Assembly (NCBI GenBank): GCA_026874595.1
Contig: CM049319.1
Coordinates: forward strand, 1,433,501-1,497,500
Origin: Sipunculus nudus
Taxonomy: Eukaryota > Annelida > Sipuncula > Golfingiida > Sipunculidae
Direction of reading: 5' to 3'
Length of the DNA: 64,000 nucleotides
The notes under the pieces were generated by a model that did no database searches, was not told the DNA's origin, and saw nothing but the letters and a program-made list of their open reading frames with translations. Made by a program: the position numbers and the translations under genes. How positions within the stretch are numbered: the stretch's first letter is position 1; every line of letters begins with the position of its first letter. Below, piece by piece: positions 48,336 to 58,472 of the stretch.

Positions 48336-48501
48336 GCTTTTACTTTAGCAGGAGATGTACAATTACAACTGTGGGCGATAATACCTGCGTTTGGCGGCTT
48401 GTCACTGGTTCAGGCAGAATGTCTATGGATCCGGGCACTTGTGGGCTACAAAGTGTGAGTGCTGTTGTATAGGGTCTTCTTTGCGACGAAGACGTGGGCT
48501 A

Positions 48502-48517
48502 GATCCTGCTGCCACCA
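48502..48517 (-). other. Element B primer-binding-site candidate
   Basis: Minus strand TGGTGGCAGCAGGATC starts immediately after the 5' terminal repeat. The leading TGG pairs with a tRNA CCA end. It shares the first ten bases with the tRNA-Leu-type site of element A; the tRNA is not assigned. Confidence 0.6.
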
Positions 48518-48650
48518 CGACAAACAACAACAATGTCCTTATATCGGATCAAGCCTTTATATGGATGTAAGGCGGACACAGAACGGAGATGACCGTAAAC
48601 ACACGTGGTAACAATGAACATTAGTTTAACTAACTGCCGTAAGGTGGCGC
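48518..48650 (-). repeat. Element B 5' terminal repeat
   Basis: 133 bp, matching 43005-43134 apart from a 3-bp indel and at least two substitutions. It is flanked by inverted copies of the nonamer GTGGCAGCA (48651-48659) and TGCTGCCAC (48507-48515). Confidence 0.85.
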
Positions 48651-49267
48651 GTGGCAGCAAGGGCCTGCGTGTGTGCGTGCTTGTGTACGCGTGTCTGTGT
48701 AACCATGCATTTAAAATAGGAAGACATCCGAATATTTGCATCAAATTATCTTGGCAATACGGTGTCACGAGCAAGCAATCGTGGAATTGCTATGCCCTCC
48801 CTTAGGTATTTTAATGGCTGGCGAAATATAAATGTTTTCTTTAGAAACAATTTATTATCTGTAATTATCATTTTTCATGGTAATTTATTTGTTCTATGGC
48901 AGCAAAAACAAAATTCTTTGCGAGATTTTATTTTCTTATGATGTAAACTCTTATAACTTGCTGGAGCTCCAAGCCCCTGCCATAGTCTGCACAAAGCGTC
49001 CTTACTGGTCCAGTTTCAATGGCTTGTTCACCTAAATACACCAAGATGTCAGCCAGCTGCACAACTTCCTTTCTTTTCTGAAAGGAAAGATTCATAGCAG
49101 GTTAAGAAATGCATCTCTTTTATTCGTTTTGGGAAAACAAATGGGAAAAGGTTAAAAATGGAGTGAGAATATTTTATGCTTAATCCTCAGACGAAGCACG
49201 AGTGAGGATGATGATTGAGATAAAATTTATATATGTATGATCAAGTCATTTTAACGACAAATGTAAA
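48651..49267. other. Host spacer between elements B and A
   Basis: 620 bp separate the two retrotransposons, which point away from this spacer into opposite strands. It holds one candidate minus-strand exon (48928-49077) and otherwise AT-rich DNA. Confidence 0.5.
48928..49077 (-). CDS. Candidate terminal exon of an unrecognised gene
   Basis: On minus, CTTTCCTTTCAG is followed by 49 codons and TAA, with AATAAA-like sequences at about 48848 and 48886 downstream. The peptide is coherent (EVVQLADILVYLGEQAIETG, then PVRTLCADYGRGLELQQ) but matches no family I recognise. The upstream exon would have to lie beyond element A, more than 12 kb away. It may be a gene fragment or chance. Confidence 0.25.
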   Translation of the reverse strand, partial: KRKEVVQLADILVYLGEQAIETGPVRTLCADYGRGLELQQVIRVYIIRK

Positions 49268-49271
49268 CTTG
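49268..49271 (+). repeat. Element A target-site duplication, left
   Basis: CTTG immediately precedes the 5' LTR and recurs at 61353-61356 immediately after the 3' LTR. Four bp is usual for Ty3/gypsy. Confidence 0.8.
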
Positions 49272-52143
49272 TGTAGCAGAGTTTAAATTAAGACATGTCA
49301 ACTATTTAAACTTTCATCTCTTAATAATTTTGTTGCTGTTTTATTCAACATAATGCTTTAATATGATTACTTAGACTGTGCAGTCCAATGTGCACATGAT
49401 ACATGTAGTGTCCTTGAAGTATACAATGACAGCAGGCCTCCAGCAGTCTGGACAAACGCTTTACAGGGAAAGCTACATATGGTCATGTTGCTGGTTACTG
49501 TGGAAATCCAGGACTGACCTATATCACCTAATGTTTATGTATGAGCATGCATTGTGAAACCATAAATGTATTTTATTATTTCATTTGGGTACATGTTCAG
49601 AGAACAGACATGTTTTTAGTTTATTTCAAAAGTTCTATTCATAAATGTATTTGGTAGTATTTTAATATTTAATACACAAGTAGGACTACTTTGCGTCTTG
49701 ACCCAGATGTCTGGGTACATAACCCCCTGCTCAGGGTGGGGCCCTCGCTTTGGCCCACTGTCTGAAGAAAGCTGAAAACAACTGAATATAAGGTAAAGAA
49801 TTTATACTTAATAAGCTACTCTCTTAAGTCCTAAGAGTTTTTTTATTTATTAATTTTGTCATATAAGTAATTTAAGTTTTTCCATCTTGTCATTACTTAA
49901 GTACTTAGATATCAATTAAAGAAAAACTGCAGTTTAAAAGGTTAACTTTATACCAAGGTACAGATTGGCTTTAATTCCAGTCAGAATATTTGTATGATTG
50001 ATATATATGTCTCAAGACACTCATTTGATGCAACACAGCTTGATCAGTTATGTTAATTGTTAGAATGTCAATACATTGTAATTCTTTAAATCTGTTTACG
50101 TTATTTTTGAGAAATAGCAGTGGAATGTGGCAGGTTGTCCCTTTCAGGGATGAGTATTAGAATTGTTACATAATGTTGTTTTATATTTATTCCTGTAAGC
50201 ACTGATGAGTGTAATGTATAATCAGACAGGAAATGTCTAGTATCTGCATGTTAAATGTATCCTGTAGACACAGAAGTCCAACTTGTGTTCCTTTCCCCAA
50301 TTTTGCTAGACTATTGTTACATAATATAATTCAGGGTGAGATAGAAAGAGTTAGTTCATTTAATGTTCTCTTCAGATCAAAACATGAAGAGAATACGTGC
50401 AGACAGTGTAACATGTGCAATATTTATATCTGGTGAGTTATTATTATTAATTGGCTGAAATGTTTGCATGAAAATAATTGTCTAAATGTTCATTTAAATA
50501 AGTGACAGGTGTGCCCATTTCTGAGTATGTGGAATTAAATCTGTTTAGGATATACATATGGGACTGTCTAGGCATGAGTTTTGTTTACCCTCTAAGATAT
50601 GGCATATGTTGTCTCTGACATCCCCCCCCCTTCTCTCTCTCTGCGAGAGAGCTGGGGACAGTCCCTGACCTCTTAATGTCTAAGGTCAATAGCTGTCTGG
50701 CTGTAACATCAGGTTCCACAGACCAGGACAGGGGACCCTTGTCGCTCATGTTGTACACAAACTGTGCCATTTAATTGTTCCCGAAGGCAAGCAGCTGCAA
50801 CTTACAGTCATGTATATCAGTTTGGGGTTACGTTGTTTTCTGTAAAATGTCACCACAATAGCTACAACAGGTGATACTGGTACTTGTGGCCTTGACCACT
50901 CAACAATGACTAAGTGTACTGTACCAGTGCTAATTAGTTAATTTACTTTGTCAATTTATGAGTATTATTAATTAATTATGCATAGAATTTCTTGAATCAT
51001 TTATTATTTTATTCATTGATGGTAAAATCAATAATTGAGGATTGAATGTAATGTTTTACTAGTTTTGTGTATTGTCATTTTATTGGATTTTCTCTTTGGA
51101 TAAAGAGGTTATTGTGCAAGTCCAAAGGAATAAAGATGCAGCATTGTATTGTTGGCATGTAGTAAAATGTTTGGGCGGAGCATGATGTTTTAGGACTCTT
51201 AGTGTAGTTACTTTTGTTGTTTACCCGACTTGTGTGTGTATAAATTATTTCAATTATTTTATTGCATTGCATTTGTCTGCTTATACACTTCAAGTCATAG
51301 GGTACATTTATGTATGTGTGTTATGCTGATACATGTTACTAATAGAAACCTGGGTAATTGTTTTCGTACAATTTTATGATAAGATAATTGGTTTCTAGTG
51401 ACTGAAAGTATCATGGGCATTTATGTATATGTTATTTGTATTGGATATGCCAAGTTCTTAGAGGGTTTATCATTACAATGTTTTATTATATTGATATGCC
51501 TTCCGAGATATATCATATCATTTTATGTATTTCTCAGCGATTTTTACAATCTATCTGTCAGATTAAAGATTGTTTGTTTTTATAGGTCAAACATACAATA
51601 GACAACAGGACGACTTTCAAGATTAACTGTTGTACAGAACAAACCATACTATTTGTTGTAAGTTAATGGGGTTTTATTCCATACAATCAACTTTACATTG
51701 TTTATTATGGTAATTTATGTAAATTGTGATCAATCATAGAGATATATTCATTTTCAATATAATTCTTTGAAATTACGATTGTTTTCAAGTTTAAATAATA
51801 ATTGTTTAGGTATCCTTAGTATCAGAGCCAGAAATTAAGGATGGGTTATTTGTAAACACTTTACATGTTTCAAAAGAAAATTCACATTATGGCTTTGTCA
51901 AATTTATCAGGTTTTCAGTACCTAAACTGCATTGAATGATAACTGGATGAGTAAGAAAATTGCTATATATATTCAACAATAATTATTTTTATCTTGACCC
52001 TTTGTTACATTCATATCTTATATTTCTTTTATATTTTTGTATTTTAGCTGGTTCGCCAGCCACTCCATTTAGGAACCGTAAGAATAAACAGATTAAATCA
52101 ACTTGTCTTGTCTACTGGTCTTCGTCCCCAACCCACGGTTACA
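49272..52143 (+). repeat. Element A 5' LTR (2872 bp)
   Basis: TG...CA ends. AATAAA occurs at about 51129 and again near 52083, about 60 bp before the LTR end; the latter is a plausible polyadenylation signal. A donor-like TCTG|GTGAGT at 50432/50433 and an acceptor-like TTGTATTTTAG|CTGG at 52047/52048 could define an intron in the leader transcript. The 67-codon frame 50233-50436 is repeated in the other LTR and ends at that donor; no domain is seen. Confidence 0.95.
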
Positions 52144-52146
52144 TAT

Positions 52147-52165
52147 TGGTGGCAGCGGTGGGATC
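52147..52165 (+). other. Element A primer binding site, tRNA-Leu type
   Basis: TGGTGGCAGCGGTGGGATC begins three bases after the LTR. It is complementary to the conserved 3' end of animal tRNA-Leu (AAG/IAG-type acceptor stem CGCTGCCA plus CCA) as I recall that sequence. This would prime minus-strand cDNA synthesis. Confidence 0.82.
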
Positions 52166-52865
52166 CCTTGATCAAACTAGGTGGTGGACATCGACAGACA
52201 GCAGTTCAAGGCCTAGAGGCTCTACATGGAAGATCGCTCCACAGTGGCTGGCGTGAGGGGAGCGTATCAAGGTTTTTGTGTTTTATTATAGAATGCTACC
52301 AGTGGTCCAGAGACTTTTATCATTGTGTTTGAGATTCAGATCGTGAAGTATAATATGTGTCCCACATAATATGAGAATTATTGTATATTTGTTTGATTGT
52401 TTTAACTTGTCTTATTTAGATGTAACACTGAAATGAAATCATAGCAAATCTGATTAAGCTACTTGCTTAACTTCCTGTCGAGCCTGGAAAGTAATACAAT
52501 GGCTCTTATTTGATTGTACATTTTGGTCATTTACATACATTTAGTTATGAGAGTAAAAACTATTGTTGTTGGAGAGTAGATCAGTTATATTTTTATGTGG
52601 TATCCATTTAAGTAATTCACAGATTGATTTACTGATTGTTATTTTTTTTATTTTATATTTGATGAAGTAAGTGGCTGTGTAAGCCTAAGCCTGCTGTTTT
52701 GCATGATTTTACACAGTATGTATTTTCACTTTTCACTAGTATGTTAGTTCTCTTAGTTTTGTTTTCCTTTCATCAATTAGAGGACTAAAGGTACAGTGTC
52801 CATAATCAACATTATATGTAAAATTTTGGTCAAATTTGTGTGAAGTTAAGTATTTGAAATCAGTC
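52166..52865 (+). other. Element A untranslated leader
   Basis: About 700 bp between the primer site and the chosen gag start. No convincing frame. It presumably holds packaging signals. Confidence 0.6.
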
Positions 52866-54053
52866 ATGGCCACGTTGCAAGATTTACAGGATCAAATTGC
52901 TAAGTTGCAACGAGACATGGATGCTAGGATGGTGCCTAATGTAGTTGTCCAAACACCACTTAAGGTGCCAAAGGTCAAGAAATTTGGTGGTGACAGAAAA
53001 GAATTAGAGAGATGGATCACCGACATAAAACGGTATATCTCTATTCAGGATTTGGATGGGTCTAAGGCTGTAGATTATATTCTATCTAGCCTGGAAGACC
53101 GTGCTTTGATCGAGGTGGAGTACATGCCACAAGAGGACAGGAAAACACCATCTGACATATTTGCCATTCTACGGCAAGCATTTGGTGATACCATGCCGGT
53201 GTCCCAGATTGAGGAAGTGTACCACAACCGTAAGCAACGGCAAGGAGAGGGATTGCGTGATTTCAGCTATGCACTCATGGAGCTTTTTGAGAGGATCATA
53301 AAATTAAATCCAGAGTTTGTAAGGAATAAAGATAAGGCTCTAAGAGACAAATTTGCTGAAAAGGTTCGAGACGTGACACTAAGAAGATTCCTTAAAGACA
53401 AGATCCGGTCGAATAATGAGCTCTCATTCACACAAATAAGAGAAGAAGCACTTCTGTGGTAGTCAGAGGATACTAAAACAGATGCATGGATGAATGAAAT
53501 GGTTGCAGAACCAGTTCAGAGAGAACAAGATTTGGACTTAAAGAAGCAAATGATAGATTTGTTGACAATCCAGAGGAAACAACAATTCCAGCTTGACCAA
53601 CAGCATCAGCTTCTGACCAGTTTGAGTGACAAGAAAAAGACGCCAAAATATAAGCAGGAAAACAAATGCTTTCTCTGTGGTAAACCAGGACACATAAAAA
53701 GAGAATGTCCAGACAGGAAAGCTAAACAGGAGCGAGCTTACAATCCAAAGAGCCAGTATGCTCCAATGGTACCTTCCCCAGGGAATCAAGTGTATCCTCA
53801 ATTCTATCAAAGCGGCTATTATCCCAATCAGGCTCCTTGTTTTTATCAACCACAGTTACCACCTCCATTTATTCCACCAACACAGCACCAGGGCATGGGG
53901 CAGCAGGACACGACAGCAACTGGATTTGGGTCACAACTAAACGCAACAGCAACCGCATTTGGGTCACAACCAAACACAACAGCAACCAGATTTGGGTCAC
54001 AACGAAACGCGACAGCAACTGAATTTGAGAGGCAACAAAACATCCCAAACTAG
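52866..54053 (+). CDS. Element A gag (one internal UAG)
   Basis: 395 codons from ATG 52866 (CATGGCC context); an upstream in-frame ATG at 52836 is possible. The N-terminus is a predicted coiled coil (MATLQDLQDQIAKLQRDMDA). The middle is a retrotransposon gag capsid-like helical domain (EEVYHNRKQRQGEGLRDFSY). A CCHC zinc knuckle, CFLCGKPGHIKREC (C-x2-C-x4-H-x4-C), lies at 53667-53708. The C-terminus has four 11-residue repeats (53913-54044). UAG at 53460-53462 (codon 199) splits capsid from zinc knuckle; the frame is otherwise open on both sides. Gag packages the RNA into particles. The end overlaps the pol frame. Confidence 0.88.
53460..53462 (+). other. In-frame UAG inside element A gag
   Basis: Reads TGG TAG TCA. 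The frame is the same before and after it, so this is the only obstacle between capsid and zinc knuckle. One C-to-T change from CAG would explain it, or it is read through. Confidence 0.85.
53913..54044 (+). repeat. Four 33-nt tandem repeats at the gag C-terminus
   Basis: Each unit begins ACAGCAAC and encodes TAT-x-F-G-S-Q-x-N-x or a variant (TATGFGSQLNA, then TATAF, TATRF, TATEF). The last unit has diverged and runs straight into the frameshift heptamer at 54044. Confidence 0.93.
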
Positions 54054-57000
54054 TTTTCCCTATTGAATATGTGAGCAATTCAATAGGTAAAAATGTTGGC
54101 TCACAGGATCCTAATTGTGACTCTAGAGATAAAATTATCCAGAAAACAGTAGGGGGTAGGCCCGTAGTTAGAGTCCAAATTGGTGGTAAGGACACTTCAG
54201 CACTGATTGACACGGGATCACAAGTGACTTTAGTATCAGAAAATTTCTTTGAAGACCATTTGAAACCAGTGTCAGGAAATTTTCTAATGGCACAAACCTG
54301 GTTTAAAATAAATGGTGCAAATGGACTTGAAGTGCCATATTTGGGTCTTTTCATTACAGATGTAGTTTTACAAGGTGTCAAATTATCTGAGGTGGGTGTG
54401 CTTGTGCTGAAAGATAGTCCAGACTGTACAAATATGAGAAATGAAATCCCAAGTATATTAGGTACTAATGTTTTACAGCATGTACCACAATTTTCACATT
54501 TGTTGAAGTCATCTGAGACTATTATAAAACAAACCCAAGAGAGCTGTTCTTCTAATTTAGGGTTTGCCAGAGTCAGCAAGTGTGAGGCATGTTTAATCAA
54601 AGCTGGTGAGGTGGCTTTTGTACCAGTTATGACACCCAATCAAGAAGGTCTGTGTTTTGTAGACGCCTTTGACAAAGGTATTATGGGAAGTTTGTATATA
54701 GTTCCTGGGATAATATTAAGTGCCAGTTCCAAAATCCAAGTTGTTAACACTGGTCAGAGGGATATCAAATTACTTCCTGGGACCAGAATAGGAGTATGCC
54801 ACATGGTGGATATTGTGACCGGGAAAGAAAGTAAACTTCATTTGTCCTGCAGTGAGAGCAGTGTCACTGTCAGTCATTCAAACCAGGAATCAAACCATGA
54901 ATCGATTCATGATTCTCCGGCAGAAAGAGACAGCGAACAGATGCCAAAAGTGGATTTATCACACTTAATCGGAACCATGGACGAACTGGAAAGAGTGAAA
55001 GCATCAATTATGAAACATCGCAATGTATTCCTTGCAGATGAAGAAAAGCTGGGATGCACAAAAACAGTTCAGCAGCACATCAACACAACTGATGATGTCC
55101 CTGTTGTTCAACCATTCAGGAGAATCCCCCCTCAGTTGTGGCAGGATGTCCAAGAACATCTCAATGGTCTCTTAGATAAAGGTATAATTGAGGAAAGTAA
55201 CTCAGAATATGCTTCTCCTATTGTTATAGTACGGAAAAAGAATAACGAAATCCGTATGTGTGTTGACTATAGAAAGTTAAACACCAAAATCCGGAAGGAT
55301 GCCTTTCCTCTCCCAAGGATCGAGGAATCTTTAGATGCATTGACAGGTGCCAAGTATTTTACCACCTTAGACTTAACTTCTGCATACCATTAGATAGAGG
55401 TCGCCCCTGAGGACAGAAAGAAGACGGCATTCATAACTCCAATGGGCCTGTATCAATATCGCAGGATGCCATTCGGACTTTCTACAGCACCCGCCACATT
55501 CCAGCGGCTAATGAGTCAGGTATTCCGAGAGGACATTTTTCGGATTCTTCTGGTGTACCTCGACGATATCATCGTGTTCTCCAGCACCATTGAGGAACAT
55601 CTAGAACGACTGGAAAAAGTTTTCAGCACTTTAGCTAAACACAATCTCAAACTGAAGGCTGAAAAGTGTGCTTTGTTCAAAGAAGAAGTGACCTACTTAG
55701 GCCATATAGTATCAGCGGATGGTATCTGTCCTGATCCTGGAAAGGTAGCAGCAGTCAAAGAGTATGAGGTACCAACCACTGTGCGAGAACTACGAAGATT
55801 TTTAGGATTTTGTTCATACTATCGCCGGTTTGTTCCAAATTTTGCCAAAATTGCAGCCCCACTGCATGCTTTAGTAGGATCTGCTTCTGGAAAGAACAAG
55901 AAAGGACACGGCAGAAGCAAAAATCAGGCATTGCCTTATTGGGAATCAGAGCATGAGCAAGCATTTCAAGTGCTAAAGGGTAAACTTACAACAACTCCAG
56001 TCCTTGCTTATGCTGATTTCACCAAACCGTTCATTCTGGAAACAGACGCGTCAGATCAAGGGCTTGGAGCGGTACTAAGTCAAGAACAAGATGGAATTAA
56101 ACGTGTAATAGCATATGCCAGTAGAGGTCTGAGAGGTGGTGAGAAAAACAAGGAGGGATACAGCTCCAGAAAATTGGAGCTGTTGGCACTGAAATGGGCT
56201 GTAGCTGATAAGTTTAAAGATTACCTGATTGGGAGCAACTTTACCGTCTATACTGATAATAATCCACTCACATATGTGATGGGTCGTGGCAAGCTGAATG
56301 CTGTGGAGCAAAGATGGGTTGCTGCTTTAGCATCTTTCAATTTTTCTTTCAAATACCGGTCTGGTAAAGAGAATACCAATGCAGATTTCCTAAGCCGGCA
56401 AGAAAGCAGACCCTGGGATTTAGATGCTGAAGAAGTAGCAAGTATGTGTGCTTTTGTGTTAGAATCTGCAAATGTACCAAAGGAGATACAAGCAAAAGCT
56501 TGTCAAATAGCAATCTCAACACCTGAAAAGGAACTGTTATCTATAGCAGAACACCATGAGTTGAAAGCCACTGTTCTACCCACTGTAGGGGCTAAACAGA
56601 TGTCAGATCTGCAGAGTCAAGACCCTGTAATAGGTCCGGTTGAGAAATTTCTCAAGGAAGGTGTCAAACCTTCACTGACACAGAGAAAACATGCTACAAA
56701 AGAAGTACAATTGCTTTTGCGCCAATGGGATCGCTTAAAAGAGTCTAAAGGAGTACTGTATCGATCAGTGCAAGATCCATGTAAAGGCAAATTGAAACAG
56801 ATTTTGCTACCACAACAACTGAAGAGTCAAATCTTACAAAATAGTCATGACCATCATGGACACCAAGGTATTGAACGAACAGAACTGTTGATTAAGGAAA
56901 AATACTTTTGGCCCAAGATGCATCAAGAAATTAAGGAATATATTGAACAATGTGAAAGGTGTGCTTTGGCAAAACCAATCAAAGTCAAAACTTCGCTTGG

Positions 57001-58222
57001 TAGTTTACTTTCAACGAAACCATTGGAAGTGTTAGCGATGGATTTCACGCTACTTGAAAAGTCTTCAAGTGGTTACGAAAATGTTCTAGTACTCACAGAT
57101 ATCTTTACAAAATATGCAATAGCTGTGCCAACAAAAGATCAAAAGTCAACGACTGTGGCCAAGGTGTTGGTAAATTATTGGTTTAGGAGGTTTGGTCCCC
57201 CACAGAGGCTTCATTCAGACCAGGGAAGAGATTTCGAGTCAAAACTGATCAAGGATCTTTGTGAACTATATGGGATTAAAAAGTCAAGAACGACACCCTA
57301 TCACCCACAAGGAAATGCTCAATGTGAACGCTTTAATCGGACCCTTCACAACCTGTTGAGAGCATTACCTCCAGAGAGGAAAAGGAAATGGCCCGAATAC
57401 CTCGATGAGCTCGTGTTCTTTTACAACACTACCCCACATTCTACAACAGGGTTTTCGCCATTTTATCTCATGTATGGCAGAGATGCAAATAATTTCAGAA
57501 ATCTTGTTCAGGATGATACATTAGAAACCACAGAAGCATCTGCAGAGGAACCAACAATGAACAACTGGGTGACAAAACATCAACAGAAGCTAAAAGAAAT
57601 ATACAGGATTGCTCAGGAACAACTCAAGCAGAAAGCAGAAACCAGAAAAACTCATCATGATGGTCAACTCAAAGACCATTCTTTGGCTGTTGGAACAGAG
57701 GTCTACAGAAAGAATCATACTGTTAAAGGTAGAAACAAGTTCCAAGATGCTTACCATCCAAAAAGATACGTCATCCTGGCCTGTAATCATGACCAACATA
57801 TTTATCTAATTGAACCAACAGATGGGCTGGGAAAAGCAAATTGGATTAATAGAGCAGATTTAAGGCCATGTCCAGACAGGAAGTCAAATCATCAAGTACA
57901 AAAGAAATTAAGAAAGCGTCATAGCCAACTAACAAGAAAGACCTCTTGTACAAGTAGCTCAGATGATGATGAAATCCGAGTATTAATTAATTATCGCCAC
58001 AATGAACAATCCACAGAAGCAGGAAATCTGTCAAATGATACCAATGCAGGATCATACCATTCTGTGTCTCAGACGACATCCGATGAAGATGAGATGTTTA
58101 TACCGAGGAGAACAAGCAGACAAAATGCTGGTTACCATAGAAATCCATACAATCTGCCTAGATCAGCTTTAAGTAATTATGTGAATAATAGTTTAATTCA
58201 GAAAAAGGAAACGACAGTTTAA
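54029..58222 (+). CDS. Element A pol: protease, reverse transcriptase, RNase H, integrase (one internal UAG)
   Basis: 1397 codons in the -1 frame relative to gag, expressed most likely by frameshifting at 54044. Order: aspartic protease (ALIDTGSQV, DTGS at 54209-54220); RT from about 55110 (catalytic YLDD at 55556-55567, PFGLSTAPATFQ before it); RNase H (ETDASDQGLGA near 56040, YTDNNPL near 56251, NTNADFLSR near 56377); integrase zinc finger (HHGH, then CERCALAK); core with Asp at 57041, Asp at 57218 and Glu at 57326 (DD35E); then a basic C-terminal tail. UAG at 55391-55393 falls in the highly conserved LTSAYH-x-I motif of RT, where Gln is normal. Without readthrough this copy would lack most of RT, RNase H and integrase. 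Confidence 0.9.
54044..54053 (+). promoter_or_regulatory. Element A gag-pol -1 ribosomal frameshift site
   Basis: In gag phase the end reads C CCA AAC followed by UAG. This is an X XXY YYZ slippery heptamer (X=C, Y=A, Z=C) whose last base abuts the gag stop. The pol frame is -1 relative to gag and is open from 54029, so the 25-nt overlap contains the heptamer. The stop in the next A site may promote pausing. A downstream pseudoknot was not evaluated. Confidence 0.72.
55391..55393 (+). other. In-frame UAG inside element A reverse transcriptase
   Basis: Reads CAT TAG ATA in the conserved SAYHQI-type motif, where family members carry Gln. It is one C-to-T step from CAG. The rest of pol is open. 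Confidence 0.88.
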
Positions 58223-58455
58223 ATACCCTTATTTTGTTAGTGTTTTGTTAGTGTTTGTATTGTTTGCATTTATATTATATGTCTTAAGTCAAAGATTACA
58301 CAGCAAATGTTTGTTTGTGCCGCATTGTGTTTAAAACCAGGTTAATTTACAAAGAAAAGACTGGTTTCGTTCTATGTTTGATTTGTATTATATGTTTATT
58401 ATTGTCAGTGTTTATTCCTGTATACTCCTAACACATTGCTCGAGGACGAGGCAAT
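58223..58455 (+). other. Element A 3' untranslated stretch
   Basis: AT-rich; no env or accessory frame before the purine tract. Confidence 0.7.
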
Positions 58456-58472
58456 GAAAAAGTGGGGGTGGA
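58456..58472 (+). other. Element A polypurine tract
   Basis: GAAAAAGTGGGGGTGGA directly abuts the 3' LTR start TGTAGCAG, the normal position for the plus-strand primer. Confidence 0.85.

Larger units (their letters stand above)
43005..48650 (-). mobile_element. Decayed Ty3/gypsy-like LTR retrotransposon (element B)
   Basis: Two direct terminal repeats of about 130 bp (43005-43134 and 48518-48650) enclose, on the minus strand, gag, a zinc knuckle, aspartic protease, reverse transcriptase, RNase H and integrase in the Ty3/gypsy order. A primer-binding-site-like TGG sequence directly follows the 5' repeat, and a purine tract precedes the 3' repeat. The coding part has at least one UAG and one UAA in frame and three frameshifts, so this copy cannot encode its proteins as written unless some of these are recoded. 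No target-site duplication is evident. The repeats differ by a 3-bp indel and a few substitutions. Confidence 0.88.

Noticed and set aside
50233-50436. 67-codon frame present in both LTRs of element A
   Set aside because: Identical because the LTRs are identical; no domain and no independent evidence of translation.
53869-54639. 256-codon open frame on the minus strand
   Set aside because: It is antisense to gag and protease of element A; its repetitive part mirrors the 33-nt gag repeats.
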